64,000 nucleotides of DNA from Bacillus sp. EB01 (GTDB lineage Bacteria; Bacillota; Bacilli; Bacillales; Cytobacillaceae). The notes under the pieces were generated by a model that searched no databases, was not told the origin of the DNA, and saw nothing but the letters and a program-made list of their open reading frames with translations. The DNA lies in the NCBI RefSeq assembly GCF_000613125.1, contig NZ_HG964497.1, positions 4,146,372-4,210,371 of the forward strand, in the 5' to 3' direction. Below, piece by piece: positions 1-9,768 of the stretch; within the stretch, counting starts at the first letter, position 1, and each line of letters opens with the position of its first letter. Both the position numbers and the translations under genes were made by a program.

Positions 1-10
1 TCGATGACAT
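1..10 (-). CDS. start of a gene running off the left edge (partial)
   Basis: Only the first three codons (Met-Ser-Ser) are in the window. An ATG on the minus strand at 8-10 is preceded by AGGAGG with a 10-base gap. The gene would lie 88 bases downstream of the crotonase gene on the same strand, so the two could share a transcript. Nothing can be said about its product. Confidence 0.35.
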
Positions 11-98
11 CCTTCTGATCCCTCCTATCGTTTTACCTCATACTTATGCAGGTAATAGGAAAGATAGAATTAGTATGCAAGTCTCATTTTTTGAATTG

Positions 99-857
99 CT
101 ATTTACTTTTCTCGAGGAATTTAGCCACCTGTTTATGATGGGCTTCTGTTTGCCACAGTTCCGCACAAAACTCGACTTCTTTATCAATTCTCACCTTTAG
201 GCCAGCACGCTCCCATTTGTTTACCCAGACACGTTTATATCCTCCTAGGACTGCTCCTTCTCTTAAAAGCATATCACTGCAGAATTCGCCGAGCGCATCT
301 ACTGGCTGACCATCAAAGACGCTGTCTATGAATCCAGTTACCGCCAGTTCCTCCACTGAATGAAGGTTTGCATCCATTACTAGCTTCATTGCAACAGGAC
401 CTGACAGCTTTTCTGATAAAAGTGATGTACCGCCCCAGCCCGTGATGATTCCTTGCCTCCCTTGAATGAATCCAGCTTTTGCTCCTTTTGCTGCAATTCT
501 GAAATCACACGCTGAAGCAAGTTCGCAGCCGCCGCCAACAGCAGCCCCATTCAGGACTGCAACCGTAGGTTTCAATAAGGTTGCAAGAGAGTAAAGAATG
601 GCGGCCGCCTTAGATAGCATTGGATATGCATCCTCTTTAGTTTTTAATTTGTGAAACTCAGACAAATCTCCGCCAGAGCAAAAAGCTTTTGAACCTGTTC
701 CTGTAACCGCGACTATTTTTACCTTATCGTCCTTAGAAAGTTCAATTAACCGATTTAATCCATCCAGGACTTCGAAACTAATCGCATTCCGCTTTTCTTC
801 CCTATCGATTGTAAATAAGAGAATCCCTTCTTCGAGCATGGTAATCGTATATGCCAA
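99..857 (-). CDS. enoyl-CoA hydratase/isomerase (crotonase) family protein
   Basis: This 252-residue protein has the single-domain crotonase fold length. The oxyanion-hole segments are visible: CSGGDLSEF near residue 60 and NGAAVGGGCELASACDF near residue 105, the latter carrying the first catalytic glutamate of true hydratases. The second catalytic glutamate (the PE of FGQPE in hydratases) is not present; the segment reads FIQGRQGIITGWGG. It therefore binds an acyl-CoA thioester, but hydration of 2-enoyl-CoA is doubtful, and an isomerase, hydrolase or decarboxylase-type reaction is possible. It is cytosolic and probably acts in fatty-acid or branched-chain acyl-CoA metabolism. It stands apart from the ylb genes to its right, after a terminator and a repeat-bearing gap. 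Confidence 0.85.
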   Translation of the reverse strand: MAYTITMLEEGILLFTIDREEKRNAISFEVLDGLNRLIELSKDDKVKIVAVTGTGSKAFCSGGDLSEFHKLKTKEDAYPMLSKAAAILYSLATLLKPTVAVLNGAAVGGGCELASACDFRIAAKGAKAGFIQGRQGIITGWGGTSLLSEKLSGPVAMKLVMDANLHSVEELAVTGFIDSVFDGQPVDALGEFCSDMLLREGAVLGGYKRVWVNKWERAGLKVRIDKEVEFCAELWQTEAHHKQVAKFLEKSK

Positions 858-1170
858 GTGCGTTCCCTCCTGCTAAAAAAATTATATGTAAACAAAAGCT
901 TTCCTAAATATCGCCCCTTTACCAGCATATGTCCAAAGGGGTCTCGTCACAAGATATTAAATCTATATATAGTAATCACAAGTTTTTTCCATGATTTTCT
1001 CTCCACAAGGGGAAGCTCCTGAGAATAACCATCGCAGAAGAAAAAGCGTTTTTTGCATTTTCGAACGAGTCTTCGTGCTTTCCGCTTCAATCAATTAGTG
1101 CCTTCGCTTCGCATTTCTTTAGTTTATATTAATCCTAAATGGATTTTTACGGTATTAAATTTTTTTAACG
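858..1170. other. intergenic gap with a dispersed repeat copy
   Basis: No credible gene lies here. From about 1030 to 1095 the sequence matches the segment at 40519-40581 and the reverse complement of 59677-59743, so it is one copy of a short dispersed repeat. The rest is AT-rich and holds the upstream region of the crotonase gene. Confidence 0.6.
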
Positions 1171-1201
1171 AAAAAAGCACAGGGGATTATCTCCCCTGTG
1201 C
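1171..1201 (-). terminator. rho-independent terminator of rpmF
   Basis: A perfect 10-bp stem (1177-1186 with 1192-1201, loop of 5) is followed on the minus strand by six T residues. It lies 16 bases past the rpmF stop codon. Confidence 0.9.
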
Positions 1202-1217
1202 TTGTTCGAACGGAAAA

Positions 1218-1391
1218 TTAGTCGTTAACTACTTCTTTTCCTTTGTATGTTCCGCAAGCTTTGCAAACGCGGTGAGCAAGTTTCATTTCTCCGCAGTTTG
1301 GGCATGCCACCATTCCAGGAACATTTAATTTGAAATGAGTGCGACGTTTTCTTTTCGCAGTTTTAGAAGTCCTTCTAAAAGGTACAGCCAT
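1218..1391 (-). CDS. rpmF: 50S ribosomal protein L32
   Basis: The 57-residue product begins [10 protein letters not shown] and has the basic N-terminal tail of bacterial L32. It carries a zinc ribbon of four cysteines (C30, C33, C43, C46), so this is the zinc-binding, C+ form. The ATG at 1391 is chosen because it follows AAGGAGGTG at good spacing; an in-frame GTG three codons upstream overlaps that ribosome binding site. It is the last gene of a two-gene unit with ylbN, and L32 assembles into the large subunit. The ylbN-rpmF pairing is conserved across Bacillaceae and beyond. Confidence 0.97.
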   Translation of the reverse strand: MAVPFRRTSKTAKRKRRTHFKLNVPGMVACPNCGEMKLAHRVCKACGTYKGKEVVND

Positions 1392-1475
1392 TCTTCCCAC
1401 CTCCTTAAAGAGTTATAAGAAAGTTATGAAGGCCAGAAATTGCTGGTTCTTCACTTGCTTACTTTTTTTTGCCGA

Positions 1476-2000
1476 TTATGAATCGGATGGTTTGTTGTCG
1501 TCAAAAAACTTGGCCAGGCCAGCAAGCCTTGGATCAATTTTGTTGCGCACGTCCTCTTCGCTTACGACTTCCCAATCCTTTCCGGATTGCGGAGCCGCGC
1601 CTTCAGGATTTGCTTCATCACTGAAAACTTGCATCGGAACTTCAAGCAACAGAATTTCCCTGATGACAGGCATCAAGTCGACCACATCGCCTTTAACCTG
1701 GTGAGCTTCCTCATCAGTTTCATATCCAGACATATTGAAAAGGAACGTTTCCGTTGTCTCTACATCAACTGGATAAATGACATCAACTAGAGTCCGTGAA
1801 CAAGGGAGGACCAGATGGCCTTTAATCCTGATATGAAAGGTCACACGCGATGACCCGATATCAGCCCGTCCGGTTACGTGAATCGGGGATACATCCCTAA
1901 TGGTTGGGTCAGTTTCCCTAATTTCGTCCGCACTCACTGTATCATCAATCAGCATTTCCTTGTTGCGGTTTTTTTGTAGTTGGCTAATTGTCCATTTCAT
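1476..2000 (-). CDS. ylbN: YceD/DUF177 family protein YlbN
   Basis: This 174-residue protein belongs to the YceD (DUF177) family, whose genes sit just upstream of rpmF in most bacteria, as here. Family members have been linked to 23S rRNA accumulation and ribosome assembly, although the molecular role is not settled. The conserved C-terminal segment PRLAGLAKFF, near residues 157-166, is present. The gene is followed by rpmF after 84 bases on the same strand, so the two are probably co-transcribed. It is divergent from tmcAL, with promoters for both expected in the 240-base gap 2001-2241. Confidence 0.9.
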   Translation of the reverse strand: MKWTISQLQKNRNKEMLIDDTVSADEIRETDPTIRDVSPIHVTGRADIGSSRVTFHIRIKGHLVLPCSRTLVDVIYPVDVETTETFLFNMSGYETDEEAHQVKGDVVDLMPVIREILLLEVPMQVFSDEANPEGAAPQSGKDWEVVSEEDVRNKIDPRLAGLAKFFDDNKPSDS

Positions 2001-2241
2001 TTACATCACCCCAAGGCAACAAAGGTAATTATACTTTTATGCATACTATTTGTCAATATTTTTTCTTTACACCGAAATTGCAGGTGCCATCAGTGTTTTT
2101 AGCATTTTAATTTCCTTCCTAAATAGTTTATCCCTAATATAGCTGAAGGAAACATTATAGCATACAGGAGCTGTTTTACTTAAGTGGTATTGATGATTTA
2201 TAGTAGAAAGAAAGTAATTCAGTAGAAAGGAGGCTCCACTT

Positions 2242-3459
2242 GTGAATGCTGTCGGGATTGTAGTTGAATATAATCCATTTCATAACGGTCACTTATACCA
2301 TCTTCACGCTTCAAAAGAAATCTCCGGTTCAGATATTGTCATTGCTGCGATGAGCGGCAACTTCCTCCAACGCGGGGAACCTGCGCTCGCCTCAAAGTGG
2401 GCCCGTACAAAAATGGCGCTTTTGAATGGAGTGGATATTGTATTCGAGATTCCTTACCAATACGCTGTCCAAAAGGCTGAAATTTTTGCCTCGGGAGCTG
2501 TTTCAATTTTGCAGGCTGCGGGTTGTTCAAGTTTATGCTTCGGAAGCGAAGCAGGTGATGCCGGCAATTTTATTAGCACAGTGGAATTTCTCGAAGAACA
2601 CGAGGAAGAATTTAATTCTTTTATTAAGAAGCATATGAAGTCCGGGGTCAGTTACCCGCGAGCAGCTTCTCTTGCACTTTCGGAATTAAACGGGCCGGAA
2701 GGTATGATTCCGCTTTCCCAGCCAAATAATATACTCGGCTTCCATTATGTAAAGTCCATTCGTGATCAGGGCAGCAGCATGAAGCCCTTAACTGTTAAAA
2801 GAAAAAACGCCCAGTACCACGATGAAGACTTCTCATCAGCAAATATTGCAAGCGCAACAAGCATCAGAAAAGCTTTTTTTTCCGATGCCCTTGATATACC
2901 GGCAATCTCAGCCTATATCCCCACAGCCTCAGCCAGCGTACTGCAGGAATATATAAATACATACGGAAGTCTGCATCAATGGGAGCAGTATTGGCCTTTG
3001 TTAAAGTATAAATTGCTTCAGGCAAGGCCTGGTGAATTGGCTGGCATTTATGAAGCCGAGGAAGGCCTCGAAAATCGTCTCGCTGAATGCTCAAGGAAGG
3101 CAGATACCTTTGCCGGCTTTATGGAGCTTGCTAAAACCAAGCGCTATACATGGACAAGGATCCAGCGTCTCTGTACACACATTCTTGTTAATGCGAATAA
3201 GAGCGAAATGGATGTTCGTGATGGAGGGCAGCCTGGTTATTTGCGATTGCTTGGAATGACTGCTTCTGGCAGGAGCTACCTGAACAAAATGAAAGGAAGT
3301 TTCCCTATCCAGCTTGTATCAAAGCTTTCAGGATTCTCTGATCCGGGTATAGAGCTTGATACCCGTGCTGCATCTATTTACTCGATGGCCATTCCAGGCA
3401 GCAACGGACAAAGATTGCTTGAACTTGAGTACAGGCAGCCACCTATATACATGGGATAA
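2242..3459 (+). CDS. tmcAL: tRNA(Met) cytidine acetate ligase TmcAL
   Basis: The 405-residue product is YlbM/TmcAL. This enzyme uses acetate and ATP to form N4-acetylcytidine at the wobble position of elongator tRNA-Met. The nucleotidyltransferase signature VEYNPFHNGH is at residues 8-17, and the SGNFLQRGEPA segment follows near residue 40. The start is a GTG preceded by AAAGGAGGC. Its neighbours ylbN (divergent) and ylbL (convergent) match B. subtilis order. The length is typical and no lesions are seen. Confidence 0.95.
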   Translation: MNAVGIVVEYNPFHNGHLYHLHASKEISGSDIVIAAMSGNFLQRGEPALASKWARTKMALLNGVDIVFEIPYQYAVQKAEIFASGAVSILQAAGCSSLCFGSEAGDAGNFISTVEFLEEHEEEFNSFIKKHMKSGVSYPRAASLALSELNGPEGMIPLSQPNNILGFHYVKSIRDQGSSMKPLTVKRKNAQYHDEDFSSANIASATSIRKAFFSDALDIPAISAYIPTASASVLQEYINTYGSLHQWEQYWPLLKYKLLQARPGELAGIYEAEEGLENRLAECSRKADTFAGFMELAKTKRYTWTRIQRLCTHILVNANKSEMDVRDGGQPGYLRLLGMTASGRSYLNKMKGSFPIQLVSKLSGFSDPGIELDTRAASIYSMAIPGSNGQRLLELEYRQPPIYMG

Positions 3460-3502
3460 AATGTGAGTGGATATCCCAGTACGGCACGTTTCCTTAAAAG
3501 CG

Positions 3503-3545
3503 AATAAAAGAGATGAAGCACTAAACGGCTTCATCTCCCCTCTTT
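3503..3545. terminator. bidirectional terminator between tmcAL and ylbL
   Basis: A 10-bp stem, GAGATGAAGC (3510-3519) with GCTTCATCTC (3528-3537), overlaps the ylbL stop codon. A T-rich tract follows on the plus strand and an A-rich one precedes it, so it can serve both convergent genes. Confidence 0.75.
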
Positions 3546-4559
3546 TTCAGGCTTTAATTTTTCCAGATAGTCGACAGCGTCATCAAAGGTATCGACGGGT
3601 ACAATTTTCATCTCGGTACCAATATCTTTCGCAGTCTTTACGGCAGCCCTGTAATTTGAGTCCTTTGCTCCTTTTTGATTTGGTGCAAAGAAAATATCGG
3701 CTCCTGCTTTGTCAGCTGCGACAATTTTTAGCTCAATCCCGCCTATCGGCCCTACAATTCCTTCGGATAATGTACCCGTTCCGGCGATTTCATATCCTTT
3801 TGTCAAATCGTCCTTGGTCAGCTGATTGTATATTTCCAACGAGAACATCAATCCTGCTGACGGACCGCCTATTTCATCCGTTTTTATCTCAACTTCCGGC
3901 TCAACAATGATTTCCCTGTCATCAACAATCGCTACACCAAGTCCTGCACGTTTTGGATCCTCTTTAAATGTTTTTAAATCAACGCTTACTGTTCTCTCTT
4001 TGTTATTCCGTGTAAGGACCAATTCAATTGATTCCCCCGCTTTTTTCTCAGCAAGGTACTTCATGAACTCATCCCTCGATTTTAACGTTTTTCCATCTAC
4101 CTTCAACAGCCGGTCACCAACTTCAAGTTTCCCTTCCGCAGGCATTCCAGGAACGACTTCCATCACATACACACCATTATAGCGATAATCCACTGGCAAG
4201 CCAGCCTTCTTATAGGCAGCCTCAATGGCGCTTGCTTTCGATCCTTCCATTAAATGAAGCTGCTTTTGATTGTATTCCTGTTCACTTTCATCGGGTCTTA
4301 GTATATCCTCCAGAGGATATACCACCTGATATTTACTGAAGGTTGCCATCAAATAGGTGTAAATATTGGCCCTGCCCATCCTGACTGTTGTCAGCATAAA
4401 GCTTCCTTCCTCATCATATCCACCTTCAACTTCAATAATGGGTTCAAGTTCCTTTGCTAGTCCAGGCTTGGAAATATAATAGGGAAGCGTATAAAAAACG
4501 CTTGCCAAAACCAGGACCGCCGCAAGGATCCAGGGCATCCGAGGGTATTTCTTGCGCAT
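3531..4559 (-). CDS. ylbL: membrane-anchored PDZ and Lon-like serine protease YlbL
   Basis: The 342-residue protein has one N-terminal membrane helix (about residues 10-29), a PDZ domain (about 120-195) and a C-terminal Lon-type (S16) protease domain. The catalytic serine is S234 in GGPSAGL and the lysine is K279 in GGIELK, so the Ser-Lys dyad is intact. YlbL in B. subtilis is a membrane protease reported to help clear the DNA-damage checkpoint inhibitor YneA. The gene abuts ylbK with no gap, so the two form a transcriptional and probably translational unit. Confidence 0.93.
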   Translation of the reverse strand: MRKKYPRMPWILAAVLVLASVFYTLPYYISKPGLAKELEPIIEVEGGYDEEGSFMLTTVRMGRANIYTYLMATFSKYQVVYPLEDILRPDESEQEYNQKQLHLMEGSKASAIEAAYKKAGLPVDYRYNGVYVMEVVPGMPAEGKLEVGDRLLKVDGKTLKSRDEFMKYLAEKKAGESIELVLTRNNKERTVSVDLKTFKEDPKRAGLGVAIVDDREIIVEPEVEIKTDEIGGPSAGLMFSLEIYNQLTKDDLTKGYEIAGTGTLSEGIVGPIGGIELKIVAADKAGADIFFAPNQKGAKDSNYRAAVKTAKDIGTEMKIVPVDTFDDAVDYLEKLKPEKEGR

Positions 4560-5342
4560 CTACTGCTGCTCCTTCCACCGTCCAATAACTTGCCTTATCG
4601 GTTCGATATGTTTTCGTGCTTCTTCTTCTCCTATTTTAATGATGTCTTCGATATTGGTAAAGGCACGCGAACTGAATTTTCCTACTGAAGGGCGGATCAT
4701 GATGTCAGAAGCGACTTCCCTATTAACCAACAGTTCTGCCTGCATAATATCTATGCTTTGCATAATTACATCATAGATCGAATCGATTTCCGCATTTTGT
4801 TTGACGCCGGAAACATCGACCGCAATGACGATGTCTGCTCCCATCTCTTTTACGACTGAAACAGGAATCCTATCTGCAACACCTCCATCAACAAGAATTC
4901 TGCCGTCTATTTTTTCAGGAATAAAGATGCCCGGGATTGAAATGCTTGCCCGGACCGCATCGGCAGCAGGACCGGTTGTAAAAACCACCTTTTCCCCGTT
5001 CATCAAATCTGTCGCGACAATGGCAATCGGCAAATTAAGCTCCTCTATATTTTTGTTATGGGTGAAAACCCTGATAAACTCCTTTACCCGCTTACCTGCA
5101 ATAAAGCCCATCTTGGGTACGGCAAAATCAAGAAAATATTTTCGTTTAAACCCAATCGAGAATTTATAAAACCGATCCAAATCTATGCCGGTCCCATACA
5201 AGCATGCAATAAGCGCTCCCATGCTGCTTCCGGCAATCATATCGATAGGTATTCCCTCATCTCGGAATACCTTTATTACACCGAGATGGGCAAACCCCCT
5301 CGCCCCGCCGGAGCCGAGCGCCAAGCCGATTTTTGGGGCCAT
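4560..5342 (-). CDS. ylbK: patatin-like phospholipase family protein YlbK
   Basis: The product (260 residues) is a bacterial patatin-like hydrolase. The glycine-rich oxyanion motif GSGGARG is at residues 10-16, the nucleophile elbow GSSMG at 38-42 with S40, and the catalytic aspartate in DGG at 152-154, giving the Ser-Asp dyad of the family. It probably hydrolyses membrane lipids or lysophospholipids; the substrate is unknown. It lies directly upstream of ylbL with no intergenic base, an arrangement kept in Bacillus. Confidence 0.92.
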   Translation of the reverse strand: MAPKIGLALGSGGARGFAHLGVIKVFRDEGIPIDMIAGSSMGALIACLYGTGIDLDRFYKFSIGFKRKYFLDFAVPKMGFIAGKRVKEFIRVFTHNKNIEELNLPIAIVATDLMNGEKVVFTTGPAADAVRASISIPGIFIPEKIDGRILVDGGVADRIPVSVVKEMGADIVIAVDVSGVKQNAEIDSIYDVIMQSIDIMQAELLVNREVASDIMIRPSVGKFSSRAFTNIEDIIKIGEEEARKHIEPIRQVIGRWKEQQ

Positions 5343-5540
5343 ATCCTTGCTGCCTCCTCTAAAGTGGATACCGTGATTAAATCTCCTTCAATCTTATGGT
5401 CTAAATAAATATTCTATGAGTATATTGTTTTACAGGGACAAGGCTTTGCCTGCCCGGTTCCTGACAGTGCCACTGCAACATTGTTCAAATCATCCGTAAC
5501 ACCCTGAAATACTCCGCCATTCTCCTTAAGGAGGCCCTAT

Positions 5541-6752
5541 ATGTTCCGTTCAAAAATCAAAACTATCTTTTTGGCAGCCTCAGTTACCATTATGGCAGCT
5601 TCCTTGATTACATATCCGCAGGAGGCCTTCTCTGCCTCAATTCGAGGCCTTAATATGTGGTGGGAAATCGTTTTCCCCTCTTTGCTGCCCTTTTTTATTG
5701 TATCCGAAATGCTGATTGGCTTCGGCGTTGTCAAGTTTATCGGAGTTCTACTAGAACCATTCATGCGGCCTCTTTTTAAGGTGCCAGGTGTGGGTGGGTT
5801 TGTCTGGGCGATGGGTATGGCTTCTGGCTATCCTGCTGGTGCGAAACTAACTGCAAGACTCAGGCAGGAAGGAAGCCTGACCAGAGTTGAAGCAGAACGC
5901 CTTGCTTCCTTCACAAATTGCTCTAACCCCTTATTCATCTTTGGAGCGGTCTCAGTCGGATTTTTCCATAATGCCCACCTTGGCTTCATTCTCGCCGCTT
6001 CCCATTATCTTGGCAACTTTTGTGTTGGCTTACTCATGCGCTTTCATGGAAAGGATGAACGAATGACAAGGAGCTGCCGCTATAAGCGGCTAAAAATAAG
6101 GGAAGCCCTTGCCGCCCTACATAGAACGAGGATTAAGGACAATCGTCCGATTGGCAAATTACTGGGTGATGCCGTAACATCCTCCATCCAAACACTGTTA
6201 ATGATCGGCGGGTTCATTATCTTGTTTTCTGTTGTCAATAAAATTTTGTTCCATCTTCATATAACAGCATTTTTAGCAAAAGGGATCGAAGTCCTTTTTT
6301 CAACGTTCGGATTTCCTGAAATGCTCAGTATCCCATTTATCTCCGGCCTATTCGAAATCACCCTGGGCAGCCAGCTAACGAGTCAGGTGCAGGAAGCGAC
6401 TCTTCTCCAGCAGACAATGGTTACCAGTTTTATACTTGCCTTCAGCGGTTTCAGTGTTCAAGCCCAGGTAGCCAGCATCCTTGCACAAACCGACATCCGT
6501 TTTCAGCCGTTCTTTATCGCGAGGATTATTCACGGATTTTTCGCCAGCATTTTTGCTTTTTTGCTTTGGGAACCTATCTACACAAGGTTTGCGGATAGCG
6601 GCGCTCCTTCCGATGCCATACCAGTCCTTTTACAAAACAATGCGAATTTCTTAACATCAGCCCACTCATTTATCGGATATGCAGGGCCGCTCTTTACAAT
6701 TGGTTCCCTTCTAATCTATATTGCCATTCTATTCAGAAGGAGAAACGATTGA
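5541..6752 (+). CDS. ylbJ: sporulation integral membrane protein YlbJ
   Basis: The product is a 403-residue polytopic membrane protein with roughly eight to ten hydrophobic helices and nucleoside-recognition (Gate) domain character. YlbJ in B. subtilis is expressed under SigE in the mother cell and is needed for spore cortex formation. The ATG follows AAGGAGGCCCT. It is divergent from ylbK and convergent with coaD, sharing a terminator with the latter. The length is normal for the family. Confidence 0.93.
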   Translation: MFRSKIKTIFLAASVTIMAASLITYPQEAFSASIRGLNMWWEIVFPSLLPFFIVSEMLIGFGVVKFIGVLLEPFMRPLFKVPGVGGFVWAMGMASGYPAGAKLTARLRQEGSLTRVEAERLASFTNCSNPLFIFGAVSVGFFHNAHLGFILAASHYLGNFCVGLLMRFHGKDERMTRSCRYKRLKIREALAALHRTRIKDNRPIGKLLGDAVTSSIQTLLMIGGFIILFSVVNKILFHLHITAFLAKGIEVLFSTFGFPEMLSIPFISGLFEITLGSQLTSQVQEATLLQQTMVTSFILAFSGFSVQAQVASILAQTDIRFQPFFIARIIHGFFASIFAFLLWEPIYTRFADSGAPSDAIPVLLQNNANFLTSAHSFIGYAGPLFTIGSLLIYIAILFRRRND

Positions 6753-6781
6753 TAGCGAAATTCAGGTTATTAGGCCATATG

Positions 6782-6814
6782 AAAAGCCAGGTGCAAGACA
6801 GCACCTGGCTTTTA

Positions 6815-6815
<1 letters not shown>
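6782..6815. terminator. bidirectional terminator between ylbJ and coaD
   Basis: An 11-bp stem (6784-6794 with 6801-6811) is flanked by A residues on the left and T residues on the right, and it ends at the coaD stop codon. Confidence 0.85.
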
Positions 6816-7871
<1,056 letters not shown>

Positions 7872-8221
7872 CTCATCACCGCTCATTACTATTTACTATT
7901 TCATAATCCTACCATACTTGCAGGACCTCGCCAAATCCCAAATGAAATTTGACCGCTCCTGAAAATTTTGTGGAAAAATGTGTATAAGCATTGCATCACT
8001 GGAGATAATGACAGTAACAACATCATTGAGGATGTTGTTGCCAACCGCGGAGAAGACTTACGTTTCCCCATAAGTTCTTCCTCCGGTTTCTCCTCTCCCT
8101 TTGCCTTCTGTCCCTTTGGGATATAGAAGGACCCTGCAGGATTCCTGCGGGGTTTTTTCTTTTTTGCCGTGGACATCTATGCTAATGTTAATTTATATAC
8201 TAAACCGAAGGAGAGTTTCCT

Positions 8222-8611
8222 GTGATTCAGCGTTTTGTAGAACTTGGCAATGGCTATGGTGACCTATATGAATTAATCGAGCTTGCAAAAACGAACTCCG
8301 GCCGATTGCGCCATATGATGGCTCTTTATTCCGAAGTAGACCGAAAAGAGGTTGTTTCCCTCGCAATCATACTGAACCCTGCCAGTGAAGGCAATTTTCA
8401 GCCAGTATATATATGCAGAGAGGGCATCCCCGACCCGAGAAGGATCCCAAACAAACGGTACACTTTATTTGAGGAGACAGCAGCTTCACTGAACAAAACC
8501 GTTTGTGAGTTGACAGTAAAGCCATGCAGCATGTTTGCCGAACGCGACTTATATTTTCAGTATTTAATTGGGATATTGCGCCTTAACCATTTCATCCAGC
8601 CGCTACGTTAG
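8222..8611 (+). CDS. YlbA-like conserved protein (DUF7147-type)
   Basis: This 129-residue soluble protein starts at a GTG behind GAAGGAGAG. Its sequence (MIQRFVELGNG at the start, a YICREGIP motif in the middle, LYFQYLIGILR near the end) resembles my recollection of YlbA of B. subtilis, a protein of unknown function sometimes mislabelled methylthioribose kinase. In B. subtilis ylbA lies next to ctaG, whereas here the gene sits between rsmD and ylbG, so it would have moved. No catalytic motif is evident. The family assignment is from memory. Confidence 0.6.
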   Translation: MIQRFVELGNGYGDLYELIELAKTNSGRLRHMMALYSEVDRKEVVSLAIILNPASEGNFQPVYICREGIPDPRRIPNKRYTLFEETAASLNKTVCELTVKPCSMFAERDLYFQYLIGILRLNHFIQPLR

Positions 8612-8918
8612 ACTAGAAAAGCGAAAGCGCCTTCGTGACAGGCCAAAGAACGGCCTCGAGCCAGGCAAAGAGCAGCCTATCTCTGCGATGCTAATTCACG
8701 GATGCTTTCCTTTGTGTCCCTGCGATGATTATTCTTGGAAGCTTTCCTTAGTGCTCAGCGCCGTATGGACTCCTCGAAAATCCTCATTACGCTATCGCGT
8801 TATTTTGTGCTATGTAATTTCGGGGGCGCTTTCCTTGTGCTATCACTTTTTCTTCGTGCTATGCTGATACTGCCGAAGCCTTCCCTGTGGAGCTAGACAG
8901 TTACAAAGTCCCACCATA
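8612..8918. repeat. intergenic region made of dispersed-repeat fragments
   Basis: No gene is supported here. The stretch opens with AAAGCGAAAGCGCC and contains a GTGACAGGC hairpin arm and a CCTGCGATGA phrase, both also seen near 60047-60086. It ends in GAGCTAGACAG, a phrase found again near 30950 and, as GAGCTAGACGAAGAC, at 17625. Such modules recur in several gaps of this window. Confidence 0.55.
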
Positions 8919-8950
8919 TAAAAACAAAAAGTGAGGGGATGCCCCCTCAC
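8919..8950 (-). terminator. terminator of ylbG
   Basis: An 8-bp perfect stem (8931-8938 with 8943-8950, loop of 4) is followed on the minus strand by a long T-rich tract. It begins one base past the ylbG stop codon. Confidence 0.88.
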
Positions 8951-8951
8951 T

Positions 8952-9227
8952 TTAGATTCCCATTTTATAATCGTATTCTTTTGCTTTATCGGGAGCAGAA
9001 TTCTCATATTCCATCTTTACAAATGGCTTGTAAGAAGGCTCGACTTTTTTAACAAATGAGTACGAATTCAATTTTTCCATCACGGTCTCTATTTCACTTT
9101 GATTACAATAAATGACGGCGTACTTCAGCTTCTTGGAAACATAGTGAACATTCCCGAATCGCCTTAGCATTTTGGCCTGCTTCAGTGTATAGAGCCAAAC
9201 CACCAATCCTTGCCTTTGCCCAAACAT
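8952..9227 (-). CDS. ylbG: DUF2129 family protein YlbG
   Basis: This 91-residue cytosolic protein matches the YlbG (UPF0298/DUF2129) family throughout, including an early [13 protein letters not shown] segment and a [12 protein letters not shown] core. Its function is unknown. It lies between the ylbA-like gene and ylbF as a single-gene unit with its own terminator, so its regulation is probably independent. Confidence 0.9.
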   Translation of the reverse strand: MFGQRQGLVVWLYTLKQAKMLRRFGNVHYVSKKLKYAVIYCNQSEIETVMEKLNSYSFVKKVEPSYKPFVKMEYENSAPDKAKEYDYKMGI

Positions 9228-9387
9228 AGATTTTCCCCTTCTTACACGATGTTTCTTATAAGTCTAGCATATTATTGCCATTTAAATCAATCCTGCCATA
9301 GCCGAGAATCCTATTGACTGCCAGAACAAATAAAACTGAAATAAGTTCAGTATTTGCTCTTCAATTAAGAGAAAAAGGATGATGAGT

Positions 9388-9720
9388 ATGGAAATGGAAC
9401 AAGTCTGGTCAGCTTTCTTAAAGGAAATCAGCCTAATCCCTAGTATTGCCTCTGTTGACCTGAAAAAAATTGCCGGCATCCCTTTCCTCTATTTGAAAAT
9501 TACCTCTCCTATTAATCCAGAAATACTTGAAAGAAGCATTCGCCGTTGTTCTTCCACAGCCATGAAAGGCAAAAAACTGAGCAGTGAGACTATATATGTG
9601 AGAAGCGAACAAAATTGCTTTGTATTCCGTCACCGCTTCTTCGTACCCCAAAGAAAGATGTTTTGCTGTGGTAATTTATGCGTAGATTGCGTTCGCTTCA
9701 ATCCAAATGGATGGTATTAA
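9388..9720 (+). CDS. small conserved protein with a cysteine-rich tail, function unknown
   Basis: The product has about 110 residues and I do not recognise the family. It ends in a striking CCGNLCVDC segment, four cysteines in nine residues, which suggests metal or Fe-S binding, or thiol chemistry. The ATG at 9388 follows AAGG at nine bases; two upstream ATG codons overlap the ribosome binding site. The gene is convergent with ylbF, whose product also has a Cys-rich tail known to bind Fe-S, and the two share a terminator. Confidence 0.7.
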   Translation: MEMEQVWSAFLKEISLIPSIASVDLKKIAGIPFLYLKITSPINPEILERSIRRCSSTAMKGKKLSSETIYVRSEQNCFVFRHRFFVPQRKMFCCGNLCVDCVRFNPNGWY

Positions 9721-9724
9721 CAAC

Positions 9725-9764
9725 AAAAAAATCAGCAGAAGCCTTTAGCTCTGCTGATTTTTTC
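9725..9764. terminator. bidirectional terminator between the Cys-rich gene and ylbF
   Basis: A stem pairing TCAGCAGA with TCTGCTGA (ending near 9757) is bracketed by A7 on the left and T6 on the right, so it works for both convergent genes. Confidence 0.85.
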
Positions 9765-9768
9765 ATCA

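Noticed and set aside
7901-8176. 91-codon frame on the minus strand upstream of rsmD, with a Lys-rich start
   Set aside because: No ribosome binding site precedes it. The Lys/Arg/Pro-rich beginning is encoded by a GC-rich hairpin followed by a T tract on the other strand, and the rest looks non-coding. A plus-strand frame overlapping it is no better.
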